DNA of 64,000 nt from Bombyx mori. Taxonomy: Eukaryota; Arthropoda; Insecta; Lepidoptera; Bombycidae. The stretch lies in assembly GCF_030269925.1 (NCBI RefSeq), contig NC_085107.1:19904001-19968000 (forward strand), given 5' to 3'. A program made the position numbers and the translations under genes. Position 1 is the first letter of the stretch. Each line of letters starts with the position of its first letter. This document shows positions 34,216 through 47,400 of the stretch, one piece after another. The notes under the pieces were generated by a model that made no database searches, had not been told where the DNA came from, and was given only the letters and a program-made list of their open reading frames with translations.

Positions 34216-34959
34216 TACATACTATTCATTTAATTTATATTTAGATAGAGCTGGAATTATTCATGGGTCACTATGACTATATATATAGATACAGATACAG
34301 ATAAGGTAAGTATTGATACGAGTTGCACTTCGCTGTTCGCTTATGTTCCTACATCAGGAATGTTCACTGAAAATTGTTCACAACAACAAAGTTTTAATAG
34401 CATAGCAATGTACTAATGCAGATAACACGAAATAAAGCTTTCCAAAGAGATACCTGCCTTAGAAAATACTAAATTAGTCAAGACTATTCAATTATCTTAA
34501 CATAATTTGTTAGAAAAACAATCAACATCCAAAAACAAGTTACTTTAATATTTTCCCATAATTATAGTTGAGAAAATCAATCGATAATTAGATTAATCGA
34601 CATTTATAAAATTTGAAATGATGTATTACTTTTTTTTAGACTTAGCTCCACTAGTGTTAAGTATGTAATTAGGAGGATGGTACTACTCGAGTATACTTAT
34701 AATACTCCTACTAGTAATAATACAAAATTTGTTGGTTTAATATCTATAACACTACGTGAATCCTCCATCGTGGAATTCAATTACAATGTGCTAAGTACGC
34801 CTTTGTTTAAAGAAAGGTATTCGCCTGCTGCAATAGAATACACCTGGTATTCGCATTGCTTCAGATGAGTACGCCAGGCGAGTTATCCTGTATTGTGATA
34901 AAACGACAACATCAATTCCACGTAATAACTAAATTTTAATTTTCACCAAACCGACGTGT

Positions 34960-35088
34960 TAAGTTAGGTGTGCGATCTGCTCTCAACACCTGCAGATCGT
35001 TGAGTCTCACATACCCCGCGCGCCCCCTAGGCGCGGGTACCTCGTAGGAGGTTCGGCCCCCGGCCCGGAAAAAAAAAAAAAAAAAAAA
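34960..35088 (+). mobile_element. poly(A)-tailed retroelement fragment, unknown family
   Basis: GC-rich 80 bp (taccccgcgcgccccctagg ... gttcggcccccggcccgg) followed by a pure A-run at 35070-35088. Looks like a non-LTR or SINE 3' end. No ORF. Confidence 0.55.
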
Positions 35089-35149
35089 GGTGTACTATTT
35101 AAAACGCAATGCTAAAATGGGTAATTATATAATTTTATCATATTATTAA

Positions 35150-35475
35150 CTAGCTTTTGCCCGTGACTCCGTCCGCGTGGAATAGTTACTTTGGCATAAC
35201 ATTAAATTTTACCCCAACTTCATTTACGTAGAAAGTGAAAATATTTTTGAATTATAGAATGTTAAGGAGCTATTTAAACCTATATTTTGAAACATTCTTT
35301 ATTAGTGCTCTACTTGTATTGGCCTTACCGTGATTTTATATAGCATATAGCCTTTCTCAATAAATGAGCTATCTAACACTGAAATAATTTTTCAAATCGG
35401 ACCAGTTGTTCCTGAGATTAGCGCGTTCAAACAAACAAACTTTTCAGCTTTATAACATTAAGTATAGATTAGCAT
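35150..35475 (+). repeat. lepidopteran interspersed repeat (LINE-derived)
   Basis: From actagcttttgcccgtgact ccgtccgcgtgg to ttttcagctttataacatta agtatagatt, the conventional boundaries of a very common moth repeat. A shorter reversed copy is at 43040-43215. Confidence 0.7.
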
Positions 35476-35601
35476 ATAATTAGACACGGAGGTTAGTTGC
35501 AATTATTTATTCGTTCATGGAATATTGGACCTATATCGTAAACGCCCTTTTTGATAGACGTCCTACGCTTCATTTCGAAAGGTTTTTATTATACAAAATC
35601 A

Positions 35602-36019
35602 TCTATATATACACCTGAAGCAAAAACTTTGTATCCCTTTTTACGAAAATTGCGCGGACGGAGGAGTATGAAATTTTTCACACTTATAGAGAATACAGAG
35701 AAGAAGTGCACAATGCTAATATTTTTTTTAAATAATGCAAAAAAAGTACATTAAATCAATAAAGAAAACATTACACACACTACATACCATGTATTTGACG
35801 CACACACGCATGCATACTATTTATTGTCAAACTTTTGTTCTTGACGTCTGTAGTCAAATTGAGAATAGATTAAATATTGTTTGTCTTTATTAATATTTTT
35901 TTATAGTGTAGCCTTGGCGAAGTTTGTGATTATAGAAGTATAAAATACAATCATAATAGTGTACAAACTTACAATACCAATTAATTATAGTCGAATTTCG
36001 ACTACTGCGGGGCCACTAG
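35602..36019 (+). mobile_element. non-autonomous Helitron, complete
   Basis: 5' TCTATATATACACCTGAAGC, 3' hairpin gtcgaatttcgac then tactgcggggcc and ctag. 418 bp. The inserted frame at 35551-35754 is accidental. Confidence 0.9.
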
Positions 36020-36692
36020 TAATTATAACTACGCCTGTTGTTAATTGTAACATTTTATTTATAAATTAATTACAAGGTATCTTTTCCTTTATCTTATTTC
36101 CCTATAAATTGGTCCGAATTTGTCTCCAAAATTAGACATTACTGAGATTTCGGTAAGCTGACACTGTATTAGAGTACATTTTACCAACAAACTCATGAGC
36201 AGCAATTAATTGAAATACAAAACACATGTCATTGTAAATAATATAATTGCTTAATAAATACGGGAGTTTTGGTACTTTTTTATATTATTGGGTATGGTCG
36301 TCTTTTACACAATCTCGTTTAATGTAGCTTCCACGTCACAGCTAATGTTTAATTCATTTGATTTATTAAATAACTGTTGTTCATTTACCGATGACTCGTT
36401 GTGGTATGTTTTTGTCGAAGAAAAATAATCCAGTCTACGACAGAAGCGGGCAAGCCTGAATAAAATACTCAAATAATACACGAAAAACAAATATTACATT
36501 TGAGGAAATTGTGGAGTATCACGTCTTAACGAATTGAATTTCTCTTTGAACGATAAACCTTTGGGGGTAACATTAAGGAAATATCCTCGAATAACACAAA
36601 ACAATTCTTAAAATAGATTCAGTAGAATTTGGTAAAATAGGATGTTGCTTTGTGGTTTTTATTCATTCTCTTTAACATTGTTTAACAATGGT

Positions 36693-36890
36693 CCTTTTTA
36701 CTGTCAAGATGGGGGGACAAGCTCAGGGCTCTCCCGATGTTAAGTGATCACCGGAGCTCATAAGTATCAACCACGTCAATGCCGCCGCTCATCCTGAGAC
36801 ATGAATTCTAACTATCCGGTTTTACAGTATAACAGCAACGCGCTCTTAAAAACCGAAAAGTCTACCTAGTTCTACCACCAAATACTACTA
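36693..36890 (-). mobile_element. Bm1 SINE, heavily decayed
   Basis: Reverse-oriented traces: gatgttaagtgatcaccgga gctcataag and cctagttctaccacca at the expected spacing. Low identity suggests an old insertion. Confidence 0.6.
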
Positions 36891-37339
36891 CAAAATAAAA
36901 ATAAAACTATAATTATTCTAAAATAAGCAATACATTTTAAATATATCAATGTGACAAACGTTTTTCTTTGTATGCTCGAATTAGGATATAAACGGATATA
37001 TCTCACCTGCCGATACTCCTGAGTGTCTGTTACAACATTTGAACACCGGTGCCTCTACTGCGCGGTGCATATTGTACCGTCTACCTCGAGGTGGACTTTG
37101 AGAAGTACATATCAATAATGAATAATGAAAGACGTGTGACAACCTCAGGGACAAATCGGTTACTATTGTTGGGTCCTTTACAATGTGAAGAGTTCACTCC
37201 TCGGATAATGTGCTCGATTCGAATATAAGTCAGACGCAATAACGTCCGAACCTCATGTTTTCTGTTCTTAACTTGTATAGGGATATGTTGAGCCGCGTGC
37301 CTGGTGATGAGTGGTTATCGTGGTCATCATCATGCTTTG

Positions 37340-37700
37340 GGTACAAGGAACATAGCTATAATAATAATAATAGGGGGAAAAAATACACTGAGAAAATACA
37401 AAAATATATACCACTAGCAGATAAAATACGACAAATGTGGCATCAACACACCGTTAAAATTATACCCATAATAATTTCATCAACCGGACTCATTCCAAAA
37501 TCATTACACACATCGCTCTCAGAACTTGATCTTAATAAATATTCACACATCGCTTTACAAAAATCTGTAATAATAGACACCTGTTCCATAGTGCTTACAT
37601 CCACTACTCAAACCCCTACAACACTACACAATGAACCAACTCACTTGGCGTAAGCCCGTGCTAGGTTCACACTTACCAGCATTAGCTGAGAAAAAAAAAA
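37340..37700 (+). pseudogene. non-LTR retrotransposon RT C-terminal remnant
   Basis: The frame 37255-37653 contains KYTEKIQKYIPLADKIRQMW, then HQHTVKIIPIIISSTGLIPK and QKSVIIDTCSIV, the last part of a LINE polymerase of the kind common in moths, followed by a short A-run (37690-37700). The first 35 codons of the frame do not belong. A LINE-type UTR (aataatttatttattagcct) continues to about 37830. Confidence 0.7.
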
Positions 37701-38379
37701 ACCATAACCCATAATAATAATAATAATTTATTTATTAGCCTTGAAAACATTTACACATAACAGTTTGCTAAAGACTCTCCACACTAGGCACTGCCTGTCT
37801 CGTGGAGAGTTTTTTTTTACAGGAGTATCTTAAAACTAGTAATAAATAATAGCTCGACTGTTTTTTATACAATTAACCAGTTAGCATCGTGAATTGTACG
37901 TAAATATTTTTTGATAAACGTGACTTCCATTCCATTCCACCATTGTTTCGGAAGTTTGGAAATAAGAGTACGTCTAGCAATATGAAAGTATATTCGAAGC
38001 CGTTCAAGAGAGTTCACCGTTAGTCAAAATTTGTAAAACTTTGTATGACTTCCATTTCTCGAATAGCCATTCAGTAAAATTTATTTCATTACCTTTCTAC
38101 TAAACTTAACTATATAGTTTGCCATTTTCAGCTTTGATATGTGGTCTACGCTTTATATTCTGCTATCGGATGTCAGTATTTGGCAACTGAATGAAAATAA
38201 TAAAAAATTTCTCGCGATTCAAACTATTTCGATATCGATTATTTCTTCAGAATGTAAATTATATAAAGTTGATCTAAATCTTGGGCGAGCAAAAGTGATT
38301 AATATATGTGAGTTAATAAAAATCTATGTAACTAAAAATCTATTTCAAGGTGAGTCGCGGTACAGTGATGTTGCGATAT

Positions 38380-38446
38380 CAAAGCCCCCGGTAACTACTT
38401 AACACTGGGTTGGCTGTGAGTTCGTTCACTCATCTATGCAATAACA
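38380..38446 (+). mobile_element. Bm1 SINE 3' fragment
   Basis: cggtaactacttaacactgg gttggctgtgagttcgttca ctcatctatgcaataac. Only the last 65 bp remain. Confidence 0.7.
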
Positions 38447-38869
38447 AAGGTAAATTATTGTGGTGCTTCTTAGGTTTTCGAAATGCGAGCAAATACAAGA
38501 CGAGCAAGCGATTGAACCATTAAGGTGTTTGCTAATCCGTTGTATGCTTTCAAAGATAGATAAACGGACATAATGAAACAGAGCTACACGGAGAGCAAAA
38601 CCATGGAGAGTACAAACAATGACAATAGCAATGACCGGCAATCAATTTCAATTCTCAATGAACATAATTAAAATTAATATATTAATTTCTTAACATAACA
38701 TGAGGATTTTGGCTGTTGTGTTAAAATGTTTGACAAACAAGAGTTCTTTTGATTCTGGGAATCTGTAGAACTGATATTCTAACGACAGTTGGTCAGAGTC
38801 GAAATTTACTTGTCCGTCGTATTTCGATGAATTATTTAAAAATATTTATTATTTTATTGTGCTTTACGG

Positions 38870-39090
38870 TCAAATGGAGTGACGGGGCCCAGTGGACGGA
38901 CGAGAACGCCCACCTCCATCTATAAGGTCGATGTCTGCATTGCTTGGAGCACCGGCCATCCTACTCTACGAGACTCAACGGACGATCACTTCGCGGCAGG
39001 TACAAGCGGGACGGTGTTACGGTTCTGTGACGGTTTACAATTTAACAATCTCTCTTATTGGTATTGTGCAGCGTGGGGAGAGATCTAACT
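38870..39090. other. GC-rich segment of unknown nature
   Basis: A 220-bp GC-rich island (gacggggcccagtggacgga ... cgcggcaggtacaagcggga) in AT-rich surroundings. It is open in two plus frames, but neither gives a recognised domain. Probably a transposon fragment; I cannot place it. Confidence 0.35.
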
Positions 39091-40487
39091 CTAACGCGCG
39101 CATTTTTTAAAAGTTTCTGTACAAAATCCATCTGATATCTGAAGAATTTCTTTTAGCTTATTTCTATTATTGAATGTATCTTGTTATTTTTTTAGTAGCC
39201 GTTGGATTTTTTTGCCTTAGATTGCAAATTTATACGGTTCGAAAAACTCACGATCCAACTAGCGTTAATTGGGGACAGACCTCCATATAGGTATGTATGT
39301 AAATCAAATAATCAATTGTACAAAAATATAAGCGATTAATATGTGGGCATACATTTTATTAATTGAAATAGTTATACAACAATAATCGTAGCACTCTCTC
39401 AGGAAGATTAATGGGCGAACATTATTCTCTAGCCCAAACTGCACTCATCGGATACATCGATGGATTGACACGTGATGAAATTTTCAATTGAAGGACTAGG
39501 TACTTAGCAGAACTGGCAGAAATAGGTTGGTACCAGTCAGCGCGGGCTCACATAACGCGCTAGCACATTTGTCTATACAATAATAATTATCATTTAACTC
39601 ACACAATAACACTTGTTTTTTGGCATCGACATTATAGTATTTATTTATGTAGTTGTTTGTTTGTCCCTGCGAGTCCCTAATTAAACTACATATAATAAAT
39701 ATATGAGCTGTTTCTCAAACAATATTACATTAATACCCACGGAGCACATAAATGTAATTTGAACATTTATATTAAAAGATCAAGTCAATTTCATGAGATG
39801 GAAAAAGATATCTGAATAAATCAAATAATTTCAATGAATCTATACATATCTAGATAATTTTTACGTTGTGTACGGTATATAGTTTTAAGGCAATAAAAAT
39901 AACGATTCAATTTGATAATATATATTATGGTGCGGATATCTGTGCGAAGCCCTAGTTAGGAGAAAGAAAACACGCCGTTGAAGCCGCTATCTTCTATTTT
40001 TATAAGCAATTTACACTGAACAACGTGACAACGGCGACCAGTTAGTCCCCCGGGTCCTATTCGAAGCCGACCGTCGAGTATACGAAGTAATCTACACTTC
40101 TACGACGCCACATAATTATTCAATCTTTACTTTTCTATAAAACACTTCGTTACGGTGTACATGGAGGTCGTGGCGATGTAAGGCATAATAGGTTCTACGG
40201 TGTATAATTTACGATTTCAAATGTAATATCAAAACCGATTGTCGTCCCCGCCCTTTTTGATTTGAGTAACTTATCACTAAATAGATAAAATAGAGGTGTT
40301 GGCTTAACGTCACTAACAATGTGACAAATAAAAATGATTTAAGGATAAAGTAACAAGTGCCGAGAACTTGTTGAAGACGTGCGTATGGTGAGAATGTGGC
40401 GCTCTCCCCCCAGACGGGCGGGGGGCGGAGTTCCACACCCGTACAATGCACCTATGCAGCGTCGACGCACCCCTCCCGCCACCTGCC
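39091..40487. other. upstream region of the GPCR gene
   Basis: No ORF of note. GC-richer patches at 39950-40100 and 40380-40480 (including ccccccagacgggcgggggg) immediately precede the receptor promoter and could carry regulatory elements; this is inference from position only. Confidence 0.4.
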
Positions 40488-40523
40488 TATTTAAGGGCTT
40501 GCTCAGAAATTCACGCTGTCAGT
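40488..40523 (+). promoter_or_regulatory. TATA box and initiator of the GPCR gene
   Basis: TATTTAAG starts at 40488 and the arthropod initiator TCAGT lies at 40519-40523, putting the likely +1 A (40521) 33 bp downstream of the TATA start, the canonical distance. The resulting 5' UTR would be only 34 nt before the ATG at 40555. No upstream ATG falls in that leader. Confidence 0.7.
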
Positions 40524-40554
40524 TCCCGCCGAATCCCGGCGGCGACCGGTCGTT

Positions 40555-41436
40555 ATGTGCCCTCTGCCCGCGAACGAAACCGATTATTATCTTGAAAGTT
40601 CAGAGTATTTTAATGCCACTTCGTCTTATATCTCTGCCGTAAACGAGACTTTTTTTGATATTGCTACAGAAAATATTGCAACTCTTTTGAACGTTTACTA
40701 TACGCCGCTGCTGGTGGCGCTCGGTTGCATCGGTAATCTTCTTTCGGTATTCGTTTTCTATCGGACTAAGTTGCGACTGCAGTCCACCAGCCAGTACCTA
40801 ACGGCACTGGCTTTATCAGACACCGTTTTTCTGTTTCAACTGATCCCCCCTTGGCTGAACGCGGTTGAAGTTACCGGTTTATTTTACAAACACGGCTTTT
40901 GCCAAATCTTTGTTTATGTCACGTACGTGAGTTGCTGCATGAGCTCGTGGCTCGTGGTCGCCTTTACGGTAGAACGTTTCGTCGCGGTGCTGTACCCGCT
41001 CCGACGCAATGCTCTGTGCACGGTCACTCGCGCCCGTCACATTATCTTCACTGTTCTCTTGGCGTCATCGCTCATCAACCTGCCGGTGCTGCGGTTCGCG
41101 GTTCCCTCGAAAAATGATTGCAACATAGATTTCGAGTACTTAGACCAGGCGGCGCGGTTCAACCTTGTCGATACGGCGCTGTCGTTTTCTGTACCCCTAT
41201 TTTTAATCACAATATTGAACACATGGATAATGATCGGCGTGTGGAAGCTCGAGCGGCAACGGCGTCAGATCATGAAGGAGGAGATGGAGAGGGCCCGCGC
41301 GCGACCGTATCGCACCACGGGGTGCCCGCGCTCTCAGCACCGAGTCACCCGCATGCTTCTCATCGTGTCGTCGGTGTTCGTCGTGCTCAACCTGCCCGCC
41401 TACACGATGCGAATCTTGGCCTATGCATATAATATG
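40555..41436 (+). CDS. GPCR exon 1 (extracellular N-terminus to TM6)
   Basis: 294 codons beginning MCPLPANETDYYLESSEYFN and ending ILAYAYNM before donor GTAGGT. No signal peptide; the N-terminus is short and glycosylated as in many peptide receptors. The third intracellular loop (KLERQRRQIMKEEMERARAR) is strongly basic, typical of G-protein coupling loops. The frame runs on 18 codons into the intron to a TAG at 41491. Confidence 0.93.
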
Positions 41437-44400
41437 GTAGGTTATGTTTTCATTATTATACATATGATTGTCTTTTATTTATGTCAGCTGTAGCGCGTAT
41501 TGTCGGCGAGACCACCGTTCGGCGGCGAGGCAGTGGAGGCGATTTGGTTGACGCAGTAGGCTGTAAATGCTGGCGATGACGAACCAATTTCTCATTATGT
41601 GTATTTTCATGTTATGCCTATGTATGTTAGCCTTGTTTCAACGTGCCATGTCTTTTGTGTTCACAAACGCGAAATTTGGCTGGCAAAGCTGATGAGCTAT
41701 AATTTTGCGCGAAGAAGTAGATCACTCACATATTTTGATGTTTATAGAGTTCGCGGCATAACTAAATGCAATATATTGCTGTCGTTTTGAATACATATTT
41801 TGCATGAAGTAGAGATTGTTTTTTTTTAGTACAAAATTAAAATTTAGAATATTTTTAATAAGTGCCGTTGTTACTTTTACACACAAATATACATTTAACA
41901 GAATAAGGGGAACGTTTCACATCCAGGTAAAGTTTAGACGTTATCACATATTGGGGCTATTATTATGACGCGTTGTCTTTCTTTCATCTCTCTTACAGAA
42001 CAACATTTAGTGGCTGCATTGTTATTTACTTTGACGCTTTCTGTCGCTCTTTATTTGTTTAACAATCTACACACATACGTGTAGTGAACATTAATATTTT
42101 ATCAGGAGAGATGTATTATCTTTTTCTCATTTGAGGCCGGTGAAAATACGCGTAAGGCGTTGGATATAAATTCAAATTAGAGTCGTAGATAATACAAGTT
42201 GACTTGTTACGGGCCGGGCGGGGGAGGTGCGGCACGTGAACTCCGTACAGCTCGTCTCCATGATTTTACTCTGCTAATTATAAAGATGGCACTGTGGTCA
42301 CTTTGTTTAATTATATATATATTAATATACGTGAAGCAAAAACTTTGTAACCCTTTTACGAAAATGCGCGGACGGGGGAGTATAAAATTTCTGACACTTA
42401 AGAGAATATACAGAAGGAACGCAGAAAGCATTTTTTTATGGATTAATAATACAACAAAATCAATAAAAAAACATAACACACACTACCATGTATTTGACAC
42501 GCACAGATATTTGTATATACTCATCGTGTACTGTCAAACTTGTTATTGCTTAAAGTCTGTGGTCAATAGTGGAGAATAGATTAATGTTGTTTCATCTTTA
42601 ATATTATTTGTCTATAGTGTAGTCTTGGCGAAATCTGTGATTATAGAAGTATAATAGTCTTTAACAATAGGACCATAATAATGTTCAAACTTATAATTTC
42701 AATTAATTATAGTCGACTACTGCGGGACCACTAATTAACCTAAATAGTCTTCATGTATATTTAGTAACTTTATTTAGGAAATTATTATTTAAAAAAAAAC
42801 ATCTACGTATTAACAAAATAGTGGTTCCGGGCTAAGTCGCAAACGGATATTGAGAGAGACCAAAATCTGTTTTATTTTTATTTTTAATTAATAACTTACA
42901 CGAGTTCACCCATTCGTTGTAGCCACCTCATGGCAAATGGTCACTGTACAAATCGCAATGTGAATAACAAAAACCTATTAAAATCATCTCGAAAAAATTC
43001 TAAGGTTGAGTATAAAAAACGGCAGTATTTTTTTTGTTCCATCTATACTAATATATAATATTCAAAATAGTTTAAAAATGGGGGTTTAAAAATAGCTTCC
43101 TTAACATTATATAATCTAAAAATATTTTCACTTTCTACGTAAATGAAGTGGGGGATAAAATTTAGCGTTATGCCAAAGTAGTAACTATTCCACGCAGACG
43201 GAGTCGCGGGCAAAAGCTTGTTTAAAATAAGAAAACGAGACAACTTCCCTGAGGTGGGCAATGCCGTAATGAATGGCCATTCCAGGGATAGCGTTTAGTC
43301 GACCACGACAAAAGATCTCTGAAGTCGCGGTATAATAAAAATATGCTCTAAGTGAAAATATTTGCTTCGGCTCCATACAATGCAACATTTCTGTTTGCAT
43401 TTAAACAGCAGACTGAATGTCTGTCAAGTATTGACATATCGACCGAGTTATTTGTATGTTAATTTATTTATAATGAACTCTTAGGATAGGAAATAACCTA
43501 GCAAATAGTTAGGCAATATTAGTAGTTGTCAGCTTTTTTAATACGGTCAGATTAAAACTTCAATCGTTATTTTAAGATGAAACAACAATACTTAACTCAT
43601 GTTTATGAATGACATTCGCAATGAAGAACTAAGATCGTGGAATACAAATCAAAACCCATAAATACATGCGTAAATACCGGAGACATAGGCCTCAAGTTTC
43701 AAGCTGAGTGGCAGCATTAACTTTGAGGTGTATATGGGCTTTGGTATTCATTATAGACTCCGTGGCTCGTGAGAACATTTTCCTGTTTACGTAATTGAAA
43801 AAATTATCATTACATAAAGTTCTGAAAACTGGAACGCACGCGATCAAAACAATTTCAAAAGAAGCTGGATCAAAAACCGTATTATATAATAGTTACATTT
43901 TTGCTCTGTGCTATAGTAAAGTGAATGAGCGCACGGCCCCTCTAGCGTTAATTGTTTAACGGAGAGCCCATTAAACGTGAATGTCGCCATTCACCGTCAG
44001 AAACGAGGTCAAAGGCCCAATTGCATTGTATGACTGACGGGCGTCGTACTTTTTAAGCCGAAACTTATGATTACATCGCGGCAGAAATATGCATGCATGC
44101 ATGAAGTCGTCGTGGCCTAAAGGATAAGACGTCCGGTGCATTCGTATATAGCGATGCAACGGTGTTCGAATCCCGCAGGCGGGTACCAATTTTTCTAATG
44201 AAATACGTACTTATCAATTGTTCACGATTGACTTCTACGGTGAAGGAATAACAACGTGTAATTAAAATCAAACCCGCAAAATTATAATTTGCGTAATTAC
44301 TGGTGGTAGGACCTCTTGTGAGTCCGCACGGGTAGGTACCACCGCCCTGCCTATTTCTGCCGTGAAGCAGTAACGCGTTTCGGCTTGAAGGGTGGGGCAG

Positions 44401-47400
44401 CCGTTGTAACTATACTGAGACCTTAGAACTTATATCTCAAGGTGTGTGGCGCATTTACGTTGTAGATGTCTATGGGTTCCAGTAACCACTTAACACCAGG
44501 TGGGCTGTGAGCTCGTCCACACAACTAGGCCATAAAAAAAAATTCAGGTTAGTGGTGATAAGCGCTCGTGTGGGTTAACAATGCGCCTTAAAACCACGAA
44601 TTATGCATTCATATAAATTTTGATTAGTTGATGTCGTTAATGAACACATTTTAAGTATGTATTTCACCAGAAATATTGATTGATATTATCACAGGGAAGA
44701 AGTAGCGGCAGGTAGTGGGCCAGATTACTTAGCTTACTTTATATGGCAATATAATTTAAGTAAATTTAACATCAGTGAACTACCCCCCCCTTTCGTTTAT
44801 TGGTACCTCTCTCTTTGTTCATATTTCATTAATTTCATATTTCTCTTGGTTCATATTTACGCTTGGAATACATAAATATTATTGAAGAACTGATTGATGG
44901 TGACGACTGTGAAGTTTTAGAACATTTTCATGACTAGTTCTTGTATTCACAGACGATATTTAGAGTCAAAAACAAAGATTGATTCAGAAAGCTCAATACA
45001 GTGAATTTTATAAGCTTCCTTTTCTACACAAACTCTGTCATCGTATAGCGGTCGCGACACAACGTTAAATGACGTCGTAAACCGTCGCACAGAAGCACAT
45101 TGACATAGTTTTCCGAGCTTTTTAGACACTATAGCAGTCCAATATCACGTTTTTCTCATTACATCTACTATGTGAATAGAACGCTTTTCTCGGCAATCCT
45201 TCGTTTTTAATCGAATATATCTCTAATATTATAGATATTACTTTTAAAAGTTTGTTATAAGATATGCTTCATACTTGGAATAGGATCATTATAAATGACC
45301 TATTAATTTCATAACTATTAAATACTTTCTTACTTTGTCAGTCAGTTTAGTTGTACACTACAATTAAATTTGATCTATCGGAATGGAATGCGTAATAACC
45401 GGTGGTAGAGAACATTGTGAACCTATACGTGTAGATACTTATAATTCAGCCTATTTCTGAAGCGCAGCATTCATGCGCTCCGATATATAAGTATAGGACA
45501 GAACAGCTGTTAGTTAAACCCTATCCTCATGACACAAAGTGGGTTTTTTATTGATTACTTGGAACGGTGAAAGAGCTCACAGTCCCCCGGTCTTAAGTGG
45601 TTACCGGAATGCATAGTTATGACAACGTGAATGTCGCCAACCACCTTGTAGTGTTAATTGAAAGGTAAATGCGCAAATTATACCTATTTGTGGGGTTGGT
45701 TTATTATTACACGATGTTATTCCTTTATCATGTAAGCCATTTGCGAACATGAGCTAAGTAAGTATTACATTAGAAAAATTGGTACAAGCCGAATTTGTTT
45801 GTATGGCGCGATTTGAACCCCAACATAGTGGTATCGCTCGAAGCGAGTAGTCCAGGCGTTACATCTTTTAGAGCACGACGATTTCCTAAATTGACTATTT
45901 AGCAGTGAGGACTGACAGCAAAATCGTGCAGTCAATGAAGTATCTTCGGAGTAGTGTTAAGGGACTGTGTTCGCTCATCTGAAACTATATCAATAAACAG
46001 CACTATGTTTCCGTACCATTGAATCGCCGTCAGCTTCACATTATGATATAGCTCGTTAATTTCAAATGTCGCGATATTGTTTGCATTGAAAATGAGCAAC
46101 GCGAGGTCGATGGTCCACGGCGTGTTTGCACTACATTATCGTCTCATGAAAATTAATTCACTTACACAAGAAATAAAGGTTTGCATTTTGTGTTAATATG
46201 AAAATAAATTACGTGATTTCAACCGTACTTTCAGCAGAATGTTTGTTCATATAAATTTCACACGGTTAATTGTTTGATTTTAAAACTACAGATTTAAAAA
46301 GCTACCTATTATTTTCTTAGTTTCCTATATTTATATTGATTAGTGGCCCGTCAGTAGTCGAAATTCGACTATAATTAATTGAAATTATAAGTTTGAACAT
46401 TACTATGGTTCTATTGTCAAATATTATTATACTTCTAATCACAGATTTAGCCAGTACTGCACTATAGAAAAATAATGTTAAAGACAAACAATATTAATCT
46501 ATTCTCAATTTGACCACAGACTTAAGAATAACAAAAGCTTGAGTTGTAATTGTAGTATCAAATACATGGTAGTGTGTGTAATATTTTTAATAGATTTAAT
46601 GTTTTTATAAATAATTTAAAAAAATATTTACATTTTGCACTCCTTCTCTATATTCTCTATAAGTGTGGGAAATTACATACTCCTCCGTCCGCGCAATTAT
46701 CGTAAAAATGGGTACAACATTTTTGATTCACGTATTAATGTATAGATTTGTATTATACAACGATATGATGTCAAAAACGCAATAAGTGCGAAACGACGTC
46801 AAAGCTTTAATCGTGCTTACGAAGCGCACGCAAACTTCATAGCGTTGCTAAAATGAATAGCAATAACCAATAAAATACTGTCATAATAAAAAAAGTTTAT
46901 CAATAATAAATAATTAAAAGTACAACTTTTTAATGATAAGAAAGTAAATTAACGACGTCGTTTTATCATCGCGGGTTATTCGATCTCATTCTCGGAGGGT
47001 ACAGGGTTCAAAACTTGCGTCATTAAAGCCTTAGAACATCGATACCGCACTTTAAAGAAACCGAGAAAACCGAGACTTAAGTCTTAAAGTTTTTACAAAC
47101 GTCTAGATTCTGCTTTTTTATTTAACTTTCTTTAGTTGGGGAGCCACACTTATGTTATTAATACCATAAATATATCGCAAATTTCTGATTCTATGAAATT
47201 TCGATTCTATATGAAATTTCGGATTTCTACAAAATGAAATATGGTAATATAATTTATAAAGTATTTCCGGTCTATTACTACCATAACTATTGCTGTGCAT
47301 CGGTAGAGGCGTACTTAACATTAGTTTGAGAGCTCGATTGCATTGAATGGTTGACCAACCGTTCAAACATTAGCCTTGCGACTCGTGCGGGTTACGCGGC

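Noticed and set aside
37005..37070. Possible minus-strand exon ending TDTQEYRQ before a GTGAGA donor, considered as the furry exon preceding 33885
   Set aside because: The donor is good but the exon would end in phase 0, whereas the next furry exon needs one leading base. The acceptor is ambiguous and the peptide is not recognisable as furry.
41490..41590. Open GC-rich minus-strand stretch just after GPCR exon 1, considered as an exon
   Set aside because: No plausible donor on the minus strand and no recognisable peptide.
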